Assembly (NCBI GenBank): GCA_024036415.1
Contig: JAMWET010001299.1
Coordinates: 62,001 to 126,000, forward strand
Reading direction: 5' to 3'
DNA: 64,000 nt
Origin: Prochilodus magdalenae
Lineage: Eukaryota > Chordata > Actinopteri > Characiformes > Prochilodontidae
Shown: one piece after another, positions 15,201 to 28,700 of the stretch
How the letters are laid out: each line of letters starts with the position of its first letter
Position numbering within the stretch: the stretch's first letter is position 1
Made by a program: the position numbers and the translations under genes
Notes under the pieces: generated by a model
Told to the model about the DNA's origin: nothing
Seen by the model: the letters and a program-made list of their open reading frames with translations, nothing else
The model's database searches: none

Positions 15201-18200
15201 AAGTCGTGTGGGTAATAAGGAAGTTATGGCAAATGTAATCATGAGCACTCGCCATTTCTCAGTACATGTTTATTTGTGTACAAGCAGATGGACGGGCAAA
15301 TGATTCACCTCAGTTAAGAGTACAACAGGTAACACAGAATCTGTGTATTGACATCTGTGGTAAGGCCAGTCTAGCATCTCTGATTTTAAAATGTGGCTTG
15401 GCATGGTCTAACCAAAATGGACATCACTGCAAAAGATCTGTCTATATGGCAGCATATGTGGCTCCAAAATGCATATGTACTTCTCAGCATTAATGATGCT
15501 TTCATAGACATGCAAGTTACCCAGTAACACACAGCCATGGATTTTCAGCTGTATGCTGGTAACAATCTGTATGATCCATTTTCCCATTGGCCCGGAGAAC
15601 ACAAGCTCCTTTATTTTCTAAAAACAATCTGATAGGGGCACTCATCAAAAACTACAGCCTGTGTTCCCAGTCTGCATCTGTCCCAGAGAAGTCAGCGGTA
15701 TTTCTGTTTTCCAGTCCAAAGTATTGACTGGGATTTGTAGACGCAGCAATAAGCTGTGTTTATTGACAAGGGTTTTCCGTAATATTCGGGACCCCATGTG
15801 GTTATATTCATTCCAGAAAAATTTCAGTGCTTAATGCAGTCCTGTCTAAGGGAACAAAGTTCACGAATATTCAGTACTGGTTTTTCGACCTTGCACTTTA
15901 CACATTCTCTGAATTTTTTAACCTTTTAGAGATGGTGAAATGTGTACATTTAGAATGTGCTAGAAGCAAATGGGAATAAGAGTTCTACGCTATTGAGAAA
16001 AATCAGTAACATATTTGCTTCATGCATTTTTTAGTTAAATATCTTTAAAAGTGAAAATTTACAAATCACTGCTTTTCGTTTGTATCTGTTCCAGCTTTTT
16101 TCATTATAATTCTGTCTATATAAAATGGCTTAGCCAGCGCTACTCAGTAACAGCCTCAAGCATCCCATGCAGCACTCTCACTTGACTCAGCTCATAAATG
16201 ACTTAATTATTACCTGATGTGCTGAATCAGGATTGTACCAGCAGGAAACACCAAACTTTTACTAGGACTGAGAACTGACTGCTAAACTTTTACTCCAGTA
16301 GTTTTAGTTTAACAGTGCTCAACTAAACTGTCAGTCTGCAATCGTCACATTTCCTTTACTTAATAAAACAGCAAAACAATTTACATTCTTAAATAATATG
16401 AAGATTACAGAATTGGTGGTGGAGTTGCTTAGAATTCCTGCATTTCTGTAATGGACTGGTTATTTTTCTTATTCTTCACCAATTCTCTTCGTTGAATAAT
16501 AATAATGATACTCTTTATAATAGTGATAAATCATATAAATATGATTTTACAAATTTTGTGTTTAAACACACTAATCAGTCTCTACTAAAAAAAGCTGCAA
16601 AAGTACCCAATAGTATGTAATACCTCCACAGGCACAAATAACAGCAGAGATTCTGGTTTCTGGATGTAGGCCACAACAATGTTCACTCTTGCCACTCTTG
16701 CATCAAAGAATTGTGCAGTTGGGTCAGATTTGGTCGTGCCTTCCCAGGTACAATTCTGAGGAGAATATCCTGTAGACTGAGATTTGGTCCCAACCCGTGC
16801 ATCCGTATGACCACACGCTTCTATACCCCTGCACATCCAGCTCCTTTCTTCACACTGTGGCCTTCTCCTCCTTCTTGCCGATCATAAACATCTGCTTTGG
16901 ACCTCAATTCCACACACTGAAAAAGACCTTCATTGCACTGTACCACCTCTTCTCAATCTATGAATCCCGTCTCACACCTCACAGGTATTTATGCTCGAGA
17001 CCCGGACTCGCTTGGTGTGCAATTTTTATTTCTCCTATCCATTTGTGATTAGTAGGACCTAACAAGTATAAAATATAAAACGTTGTCTTTGTACAGGAAA
17101 TTGTTTTGGCAAAAAAAACAAAACAATGTCCTCATATGAGGCCAAAGGGTCAACATTTTTAAAAAGTATCATGGTGCAGAGAATAAGAAATGTCCTCATA
17201 TGAGGACGCAGGGGTCTCAGGAGGTTATAGCATCATCATTCTCGGGCAATGCCATCTGCAGCAGCCTGAAGTTACTACCACCTTAAACATGCAAGGGGAT
17301 TAACATTTTGTCCAGTTATCTTTACTCAGTGTAAAGTTGATTTGGTGTTTGAGACACTGAGAAGGACCTTCTTTTTGAGTCTGTGGGTGTGAGGGTTACT
17401 ACGTAAAGACATGCAATGTGGTCTGGAAAATTTCCCATAAAAATCCATCCAGCCACTTTTAACTTAGTACACACCTGGATGCTACATATAATAGAATACC
17501 TTCACATGGGTATCAGTCAACTCGGCTTACCTGTTGTGGCAGGGAATCATGGGTAACAAAAGACACTTTGAAGTTAGTGCAGATGAGTTTTCCCCACAGG
17601 TCATCTTGACTGCTGTCTGCCCCAATGCACTTCCGCACAAAGTTCGCCTCGTTCACCATAATCTCCCCTGAGGAGCAGAAACAGGGAAATAGAGAATGAG
17701 AGGAACATCCAGGAGCTTAACAACGTGAGGAAACGAGAGTCAACTGTAAACGCTTCAGGAAGACCAGCATGAGGAAGTATTTTATGGCTGCTGCATGACC
17801 CTGAAAAAGCCTGTAGGGGACAGATACTGTATAAGAGCAGTTCCGCAGTCCAAGTGCCTTTCTTCCTTTAATCACATATAACTTATAAGGGGAATTCCAC
17901 CACTATTTTAATATTTTCTGAATAATAAATAGTGTAAACAAGTCATTGTGAGTGCATTGGTGCGAATGCTACATTCAGGAGAAATCTATTGAGCTATTGT
18001 TTACAGTGGTGATGGTAGGAACAAGACGTCTGAGGAGACGCCTTTAAAAGCTCCCCTCACAAAATTCTTACATGAAATCTTTGACATATAAAACCACACA
18101 AACACTAGACACTGGCCTTCTACTGTGGTATATGGGCCCTATTATCTCTCGCCACAGTTGGATGCTGGTACGACACTTAGCAGGATTAAAGTCTGAATTC

Positions 18201-21200
18201 TGGTTTTGTGAAAAGCCTCGTCTAGGTAAATATCCTGTAAGCTCTGTATCTTGTATAAACACTGCACTGTTATGTACTCTGCTAACTAAAACTGCTGAGT
18301 GTACTCAGTCATTCTAGAAATAAACCCAAGACAGTGGACAAAAGGAAACTAGGAGCCTTCAGAAACAGGTCAGGTAGAGAACGCAGAGTTTGTCCCGTAT
18401 GACCTGAGCCTTTTTCAAGTTTCCTAGGCGGAGTGCGCATGATCCGCTTACTCCTGCTGACAGGTGATATGCGCATTCCTGGTCTCGGGCTGGAGGGCAG
18501 AGTTAATGATCCTGCTGTTCCTTCTCTGAGCCAGGGCTCTACTCCAGTCACAGAGCAATGGAAATACCCTCAGACACAGACAGATCACACTGGAATCTCC
18601 CAATCAACATTTCCCGCTCCAACAGTACACCCAGATTCAACAATTCTTTTGTTGCCGCTGTAAAATTTGCAGTATTAGTGTGGCTTTGGATGTGTAGTAA
18701 GTTCAGAGACTAACATTGTCAGGTTTACTCAACCTCAGACAACAATATTCTGTCTATATGATACGTTTTAATGCAGCACCTGGATTAACAGAACATTACT
18801 TTGCTCTAAAACAAAAAATACCAAAAAAACAAATACTAAACTCATTTTTTACTATTGTGCCACCACTTAGCCAAGCACATTGCTGGAATGTCAGGCCACG
18901 CAATATTTCCATCTATATGCTTTTTGGTCCTGTTTTGTTGTGTTTACTGTGAAGAAAAATGAAAGATTAGCTGTTATTATCACAACAACCAAAGCTGTGA
19001 GTGCAATCTGTAGCCTCCATATATCCGTAGGCTGTGAATGCTTGTGAAGAAGACTCAGATTCAACAGCCACATGTTCAGCTCTGTCTCCTTATTATTTAC
19101 CACCACAGCTGCCATATTTTATAATAAAAGGGGATGTTTGTGTCAGAAGTTTTTGGGATTTCTGATGTGCTATATATGTTCTATATTTTGCAATATAGAT
19201 AAATATAAGACCAGTTATAGTTATTGTTAATAATGCAGCTGGTTATGCAAAAACAGAGGACTGAAGCAAATTTTGCTTGACCACATATCAATTTCTGTTT
19301 GCAGTTCTAGTAACATTCTTGTGTACAGTTACACAATTTGCACATTTGTTTATTTACTGTCTATACTAATGGCTCAATACTGTCTGTATTACATACTGTA
19401 TTGTGTCTCTGTCGTTTTTGTATTTACACTATTACACACTTATTTATCAGTTCTTTTTAATTACTGCACTGGAAAAGTAGCCTGATCATATTTTGTTATT
19501 CGGGGTTGCTAAATTGACAAAGCTGAATTGAACCGAATTGTTAGGATTGTCCTAAAGTTTTGTCCTAATGCTAATTTCCCTCCAAAATCACTTCAGATGA
19601 GTTGTCACCACACGCACCCGCTTTTTTGTTTGGTGCAAAACCAATTGCTTAGCATGGGTCAAACTCGAAAAGAGTATTTTGAGCCTTTTATATATTTTTA
19701 AATGCAGAATCAGCTCAATCATTTTAGAATGATCATTCCTAACAGAGCTGTTTATGCCATTTAGTGACAATTCCTGTATTATTTCTTATTATAAAACATA
19801 ATATTGCCGATCATAAACATTATAAACACAACCTGTATTATAACATAATATTAAAATGACAGTTTTCAATGTCAAGCAACCCTATAGACCAGTAATTGAG
19901 GCTCCAACTGATTTTGCATGCACAAACTGCAAAACATTTTTATTCATCCATAAATCAAGACAGTAGGCTTTCATGTTCATTTCCATGCAGCAGGGAGCAC
20001 CTCACCATCTACACACTAAACAGGACATCCCTTACCCAACAGCAGTTTCTAATTAGTTGAATCTGATCCAGCACTTTGGATCATGGGAGAGAGTTTACGC
20101 AGAAGATACTTAGTCCTGGCATGCCAGGGAACCCCCCTCTATCTCCTGAGAGGGGGGGATGGGGGGTTGTTAAATCAGCATTTTGCTGTTTATTTGGGTA
20201 AATACACTGCAGTAAAAAAGAATCTACTTATTTCCAAGAATTCCATCAGTCACTTCAACTTTAAAGGCCACCGGCCGTTTGCATAAACATCTTGACCTTG
20301 AGTTCTTACTTAAGCCTCCATTTACCTTACGCAAGCTGCAACCACTTCAGGGAAAGTGAAAAACCCTTAAGCACAAAATAAGGATTAGTTAGTGCTGGAC
20401 TACACAAAGTCATCTTAAAGCTGTCTGTTTGACCATGTCGCCATGGCAACCACGAGCCAACTCAGACAGTTGCAAAATGTCTTTCAACAGTGTTATAAAT
20501 AGTATAACCCTCCATTCAAAAGCAGCCTAAAGACCTGCACCCAGAGACTTAAGACTCGCAGCCCAGAGACCCGAGACTCGCAGTCCAGAGACCCCAGACT
20601 CAAGACCCAGTTTCAGTATCCATAGGTTCAACAGCCAACTCACGCCTGCACCCCATGCACTAGACTCAGACATGGATCACAGAGACTTTACAGGGACTAG
20701 ATTTGACAGTGACTCGAGACTCAACTATCATAAAGTTAAGACTCAACTCGGACCCATATTCTGACACTTCACACTCCACATATAGTAGCACCTCAATGAC
20801 TCAAGATTCAACAAAAACTTGTAGTCTGGTGACTTGTGAAAGCAAGAACATCTCTGGCCTAAGCCTAGATTAAAATGCCCTTCATGTCTACAAAACCTAA
20901 CCCAACACTGCCTTGGGCACAATTGTACCATCTGCTAAAAACAACCATTTCTTCAGTTTAACTTGAAAAGAGCAGAGTTCATCAAAGACATGTGCAGGAA
21001 TTTCTTCCCCTTGTTTTTTATGATGCTTCTGCTTCCTGTGCTTTTACTAGGGAGACTTACTTGAAGGTCTAACTGAACTACGCAAACATTACAGCCGAGT
21101 TTAAAGTTGATCCTAATGTTTCTCGACATGTGTCCCTCTGCTGAACTACTAGTCAACACATGCAGTGAAATAGAGCAGAGTCCGTCTTGCATTTTAAGGA

Positions 21201-22714
21201 TACGCAACTCTTGCTTCTCATTCTTTTTTCAGTACAGCTGCATCTGAAAGCAAAATGAGGAAGGCAAGCTTGTATTTCTGTCTTGGGGAATCCAGGGGGA
21301 AACCATAAACAGAAAAAGAAAGACTTCTTGTCATTAGTAAGAAGAGGAGTGCATGTCAGTAGCTGAGGCCCATCAAGCTCATCCCTGCTTGACTCCACAG
21401 TATGTATGTATGTATGTATGTATGTATGTACTGCATGTATGTATGAATATATTGCATGTATGTATGTACTGCATGTATGTATGAATATATTGCATGTATG
21501 AATGTACTGTATGTATGTATGTATGTATGTATGTATGTATGTATATATTTATGTATATGCTTAAAAAAGAAAGAAGCCTTTAGGCTATTAAAACATTAAG
21601 GGATATAAATGTGACACTACACATAAAATATGGACTAAATTATACATCACACTACTGTAAAAGAGAAGTACGGTAATGATAAATGGATCTACCAACTTAT
21701 CATTGAAAAGATCAATTTTAATCTTTATTTTTATTGATCAGTGATGTACAAAACATATGACCCATATTTTGCCAGCTGAGAATTGCTGCAGCTCTACGCG
21801 AGAGTCCTTGGTCATGGAATCAAACTGCCTGCACCAATAAAGCACATTAATGTACAGGGGCGCTTCATGACTCATTATACTATTATACTTATGCTATGGC
21901 TTCATGACCACGTACCAACACTACATTTAACTACAGTCATACTGAAACACCAAAAAGCCGCAGCAGACCACATGTGGCTTGAAATGTACAGAACAAAAAA
22001 CGGACACTTTAGATAAACAGACGAATGCGAACAGTAGTTACCTCAGCTCAAGTTACTAACTAAGCTTTTATCAGCTTGTATCTCTAAGCTCGATAACAGC
22101 TGGTCTGTGAGAAGCAGTAAACTGATGCAGAGAGTGAGAAGTGAGGGTGAATGCTTCATTTTCATCACTTTAAGAGCAGACTGTAAAAAATGGTGTTGAA
22201 CTTTGCATTTATCAGCTCTCCCATTTTTTTCTTAATGCTTCCCAACCTTCACATAGATTTGCTCAATTCGATCAGCAGCACTGACTAAATTTAAAGAAGC
22301 GTTGGTTAGACAAACCAGTCATTGGAAGGTAACTGTACATAACTGGCTTCTTTAAGAAGAGATCTGGAAATGGTTAGGCTACACAGCTTGATACATCACT
22401 GGCAGCATAGTACATAACAAATTCCCGCTGATCTGACAGCAGAAACCTGCAGGTTTTGACTGCAATGTTTAGTGAAACAAAGTAATGAAAACTGAAGGTC
22501 GTTCGGTTGCCACCAAAAAAACCTGTCACAAAGTTTTTGTTTAGTGGGCATCTACCCCCAACTCCATGTGATTTCAAAGAGACCTTTTGGTCTCAGTGTA
22601 CTTTTCTGGCCCTACAGAAACCGGAACACGCACATGCACGTTTCCTCTTCAGCTGAGACCACATGTGGGTTGCTTGCTAATAACTCTCATCCTCCACCCT
22701 CTCTCTCCCCTCTG

Positions 22715-22751
<37 letters not shown>

Positions 22752-25700
22752 ATGTAGGTCTACAGCCCACCACAGAGGCTAATCAGCAGCTTGGCTTCTC
22801 TGCTCCATCAATTAGCAGCTGCTTGCTGCTGATGCGGCAGTAGCGCTGGCAGCAGTGAGCCAGAGGCATTACAGTGCAATCTGAACACATCATGTTTTGT
22901 CACCCACAACAGCAGCAAACTTTTGATGCAGTGCTAATTTGACCCTGAAACTGATTTCTACACAATGCTTGGATATAAAAACTGAAGAGTGGCAGAGATA
23001 TACAAAATTGGGTGTGCACGCAAAACACTAATACTGATACAAACTGTAGAAACTGTGAATCCCCCTGGGTTACTGATACAGATAAACATAACATCAGTTT
23101 CTGTAAGTTTATAAATGCTTTAAGATTAATAAAATGTAGACTTCTTTGCACAGTATCTCAGCAAAGCCTGACAGTTCTGCTTATCCAATAAGTACAACAG
23201 ACATGATCAAATAACAGCTTGAAATATCAGTCAAATCTAATTATATGTCTGATATTGTAAAATTTGAGTAAAATACAATATCAGTATTTTTTGCATCCCT
23301 ACTTTTTTGAACAATTTAAAAGTGGTTGTGGCTTAAACCATGTATGAATGAGAGGGAAGAAGACTGCTCTACTATTGAAATTTGTTAAGTACTTTAATTG
23401 GTATCATAAAAGTACTAAACTTTAATATGCAGGTATATTGCTGATGGTGATCAGAGAAACCAAGTACAATGACTTCGGTTACAGGTATATTCCTATTCAT
23501 TACTATTGGTCTCAGGCATTTTCCCTATAGACCACTGTCTATAGATCTTTATTGTACACTAAGCTGGCTATGAGAATTTGTTCAGCTCACACATCCCCAT
23601 GCACCGTTTTTTTTCATTCAGGGGAAAACACACTCATGGCAACAATACAACTTCCAGAGCACAACTGCTGTCTTCAAAGGCTATAAAAGAGTATTCTTCC
23701 AGAAAATCAGAAGCTAATCATATATATATATATATATACCTCCAGATACTCAGCACTTCCTTATTCAAGAATTTGCAGTTTCTCCATTGTGCATCCAGCG
23801 AAAGCAACAGTTTGTAATTGGCTGTAATGCTTTTCAACCTAAACTGTATCTGCTAACTCCGTCACATGCCCTAGCTAACATGGCTAGACACTATTTAACA
23901 TAGAGACACTACTTCTGTATGTGTAGCTCAGTAAATATTGCCCATATTAGTCTGAATTTATCATCATTTAATGTTCCTGGTAACCTTTATCTTCCGTCAA
24001 CAGCACTACAGTCCCACACTTCATTCTGAATGCCACTATTTTTGACAATGAGTGTATATAGAATTTATATAGAGTATTTGTAACTGTGTTTGGTCACTTC
24101 TTGGCTCATGAACAAAACACAAGAACACACATCTGATGATAAACATCTCAGTTGGACATCTTGGTGGTAATCAGAGCCTGACACTTCATACTGCACTTGA
24201 AGCAGCTGACCATGCGCTGGCTAGAATATTCAGATTATCTGAGGAATGTACTGGCCCTGTCCCAAACCTTGCTGTACGCCCTTAGGTCCTCCTTGAGGGG
24301 TGCGCTTCTGTGACACTCTCAAAACACTGATACAGAATAATACTGACAACAGCCTTCCGTACCTAACTGGGCACACACTAACAAGCTTCAAGTAACGTGT
24401 CAGGGTTTAAATGCCTAAGGCAATGGTCTGATCTCCTGCATGTGGTGTGGGTGTAGTGCCACATTAAAGCCAGTGAGCCTCCTAACAAAACAACACATGA
24501 AACCTGCGAACAAATAATCATGTGACTGGTTGAACCACAACTTGGCTGGCTTCCTGTGTTTAACTTCCTGTGAGAAAGAAAAATAGTGGGTGGTGGGGTA
24601 GGGGAACACCTTGGTGTAGCAGTCTGTACTAGACTGGTCCTTGGACAGCTGCTGACAGAGGACACATTACTGGATTTCAACCCCAGGCACAGGATAACCT
24701 CAGCAAGTCTGCCTCAGATTCTAATACTGCTGAAACTATTTAGCCAGTGTAAGTCCTTGGAGGCCAGTTGTAACAACAGGTCTTAACTAAGAACGTCTGA
24801 ATCTCGACATTTCTCTGAGAGGGACACAGACTTTGCAGCTCTGCAGTCTTCTCTTTATTGTGAACATGTGCTACATTGCAGACTCTATTTCCCCCACATC
24901 GCAACATGTAACATAAAGCAGGCAGCAGTGTGCATGGGGAGACTGATCCTAAATAAACAAAACCGATATATGTATATGGATTGAACTGCTTCACAGTTAA
25001 AAACCTTTTCCAGACTTTTAACTGACATGGGCTTGAGGGTTTAATAGACCCTATACCCATATTATGCTTATTTTATTAAAATAAATGAATTAACATTTAA
25101 CATTCTGTCATTACTACCAAAACAATCACAACACAACCCAAACTTTACTGAATGTTTCAAGAGGGAATTTAAAAATGCTAGCCACTGTATGACCAGCTAA
25201 CACAGTTTCGAACAGCAGTACACACATAAAATCATAGTATCTTTCATTAAAGAAAAAAAAAAGAGCATTATACTGACAATCCTTAATGTTTCACACATGT
25301 AGGACATGATTATTTTAAATTCTGCATATGTTAATCTTCTGCAGTATTGTAACTCATGACTGGGATAATATTTTAGGCCTACCAAGCTAATCATAAACAT
25401 GTTGCAGGAACAAATGTTCATTTACTATTCACTTGCTGATATTAAGTCTGGCAACTGCCATGAACCCTCATCACAGCAAACAGATAAGCAAAGCAATCGC
25501 ATTAAGAAAGCATCACATTCCAGCATTATAAACTGGATGATTACAAACATCCACCCAACATATGACAGTAAGGTAAGAAAGGAGTTTGTGCTAAACAGAA
25601 ATGTAACCACAGTGGAAAAACATGAAATGCAATGCATTCATTCTTTCATTCTTCAGATTCAACCCTGACCTACAGAATATGTGACACAACGAAAAACAAA

Positions 25701-28700
25701 ACCTCTCTTACACTGCTGTCACATTGCAACAGCAATATGTTCCATTAGCATTTAAAACACTAAACGCTGCATTCATGTGAGAATTCACTTCATAAAACAT
25801 AACCAGCTTACAGCTGTATTGCTTTCTACCATGCTGTATGGCAAATGTGAATTCATCATTAAAATTCCGCACAAATACTGAAAAACCAACTGTCCACACT
25901 TCAAGTAGCCTGCTAGAAACAGCAGTCCAGGTCCAGATCAGGTTCACTTTATCCCTTTAAATGTAACCAGTCTAAGTCCTTGGGGGCTGGTTGTAACAAC
26001 AGGTCTTAACTAAAAACGTCTGAATCTCGACATTTCCAACTGTCCACACTTCAAGTAGCCTGCTAGCAACAGCAGTCCAGGTCCAGATCTGGCTCATTTT
26101 ATCCCCTTAAATGCCCAAGAGCTACAGGCAAGTCAAAACTTTCATTATACAGTTCTAAACCCTGAGAATCACTTGGCCAGTAAGGACTACTGTAGTTACA
26201 TGTAGTTACAGAATAATAAGCCTAGGAGTAGAGCTACTAAAAGGTCATTTAAAACAATAAGAAGCAGCATGTATGTAGCATGCATATAATTCAGAGTATC
26301 ACAGTTTGTGCTTGCAACACAAGGGGCTTTAGACAAACTTTCCCATGAAGGTTTTGTGTTTTTCATCACAGATAAACGTTGCCTCAAATCAGATTAGACT
26401 GCAGCTGACGTAATGTATTCTCTGTATTTGCAGCCACATCAGAAGGTGTAAAGTTTCTTCACTCTCACAGTTTGATTATGTGAACTGAACGGTCGTAATA
26501 ATGTGAATCTTAGAGATAACTCACTGCTCCTTCTAAAGGACCTGTAAGCTTTTAATGGTACTCTTCAGCCTAGTTTTTATGACCAGTCTGTACACGATGA
26601 TCGCAGTCTAGAACGATCCTTCATGTGGGTTTCTGGTCAGACACTCATTGTTAATAATCCTGACACTCTCACTGGAAATTCAGACAGCGTGAATGCAAGT
26701 TTTCTTTTGGGACTATTTTATTCGTAAAACAATGTCTCAGACATTGGCTAGTGCGCTCACAGCCGTTTTTATGTAAAACTTTCTCTGCGGGAGCTTTTAG
26801 AAATGAATGTCTGTAAAATTGATGGAATTCCCCTTTAAGGCCACGTGTCAAAGGACAATACATAATGTGTCACATCAGTGTCAGCTTAGGCAAATACAAT
26901 GAGCTGCATGACTCCCTCTCAGAGCCTGATTGGGGTTAAAAGCCTGACTGCTTGTTTGGTTATCATGCCTTGTTTCCTGCCTGTGTAAACTCCGTTTAAT
27001 AATGTGTTCCGTGTGGAGGATGTGGTAACTTATTTTCATTAAGAGAATGAATATGTTTTCTGACCAGGGATGTATAAACTGTTGCATGCGACTGTCAGTA
27101 TAATATACAAGCAACATAAATGTCAATATTTTAATGAATAAAAATATTACATAATATGCATAATACAAACACCTAATATAATCTGACCTATTAAACCGGC
27201 ACATTCAACAAATTTAGGATCAATTCCAATATTTTTACAAGCTTCCATTCTTCTTGCCTTCCCCCTGCCCCAATAAGCATCCCTAATTCTCCAGCTCAGA
27301 ATCATACTTAGGGAGATCTAGTATGCTCGTTTTCAATGTTCAGAACTTTATTTGGGGATTTACTGAAATACAATTACATGCTTTGATATTCCTAAAATGC
27401 TCCATTAGACCCCCTGTGTTTTTAAGCCCAACCTGACTATAAACCTAGTGTGCTCTCAGTGGTCAGATCACCCACTCTCTTCTGACTTGTCAACCACCAG
27501 AGTGGCATCCTGATACAAGTTCTGCCCCCACACTGCTGTGACTAGGCTTTTACTGCTTTAGCCCTCTGTGTGTTAGGTGAAAGTGCACCAAGCTTGCTGG
27601 TAGGCTGGCAATAAGAACTGTATATCGCAATGATGTCACCACCTAACAAACAAAAGGGCTGTTTCTGTGCGAGAGAGTTTCTCACTCTGGCATGTACATT
27701 GGGCTTCATAACTTTGCAGACTGTTCACATGCACAACAAAAGTTATACAACTAACTGAAGGAAAAAAAAAACTCTGAATAACTTAACAGCATTCCTTTAA
27801 TAATTACATTTCATTTCATATTCAGTTTTTTGTTTTTAAAACCATCTTTTAGTTTATTATACCTGTGGAAACTGGTGCAGTTTGTTCTAAAACACCTTCC
27901 ACATTTTAACAATTACCATTCTCTCTAAATCCTTTTGCTACTGTAATTTATGAATAGGATACATTTTTCCTGGACAAAAACAACCAGGCTTCCAAATATT
28001 TATAGGGAATTCCACAGATTTCCCAAGACTTTTGCATAATTAAATCATTTTATGATTAAATCTTTATAATCAATTTAGCATAAATAGACAAAGTCATACT
28101 GAGAGGTTTCACGTGAATGCTCTGTCTCTTAAAGCTCCTTTACACAGCAAAAAAAAACTAATTGTATGAAATGGTTACGAAAACACTCCCTGGTGCCCGA
28201 GGTGAAAAGGCACATGCAGGGTGTATTTTCTCCATGTTCATTAAAAAAAGCAGGTAAACAAACTCAACGAAACATAATAATGAAACACAAAGTGTCTAGT
28301 CTTTCTTCAGGGTGAAGAGCTTACACATTCAGTCAGTCACTCACTGATTTAAATCTACAGAAATTGTAAATAGAGAAACAGATCCTAATGTCACAACTAA
28401 ATGTTTAATTACACAGAGTTCTCTGTTAACGCTACACTAAAACCAACACAGAGGCCCAGCCAAACTTAGCATGTTCTAAGTACCACCTCACCCTCATACC
28501 AGTAATAGCATATTGCACCAAATCCTGTCAACAGCTTGTGTATTTTAAACACTATATGACACACCAAGGCAGAAATAATAATAGCACTGCAAGACTCACA
28601 ACTGGGTTACGACTACAGTCAATGGAAGTGTAGCAAACTCTGGCGCAGAACTCTTTAAAAGGGATTTTTGTGTTTATGTTTTTGGCCACATGAACGAAAA

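Noticed and set aside
16585..17048. Overlapping ORFs at the start of intron 3
   Set aside because: Looks like possible repeat debris but no motif of any transposase or polymerase could be read.
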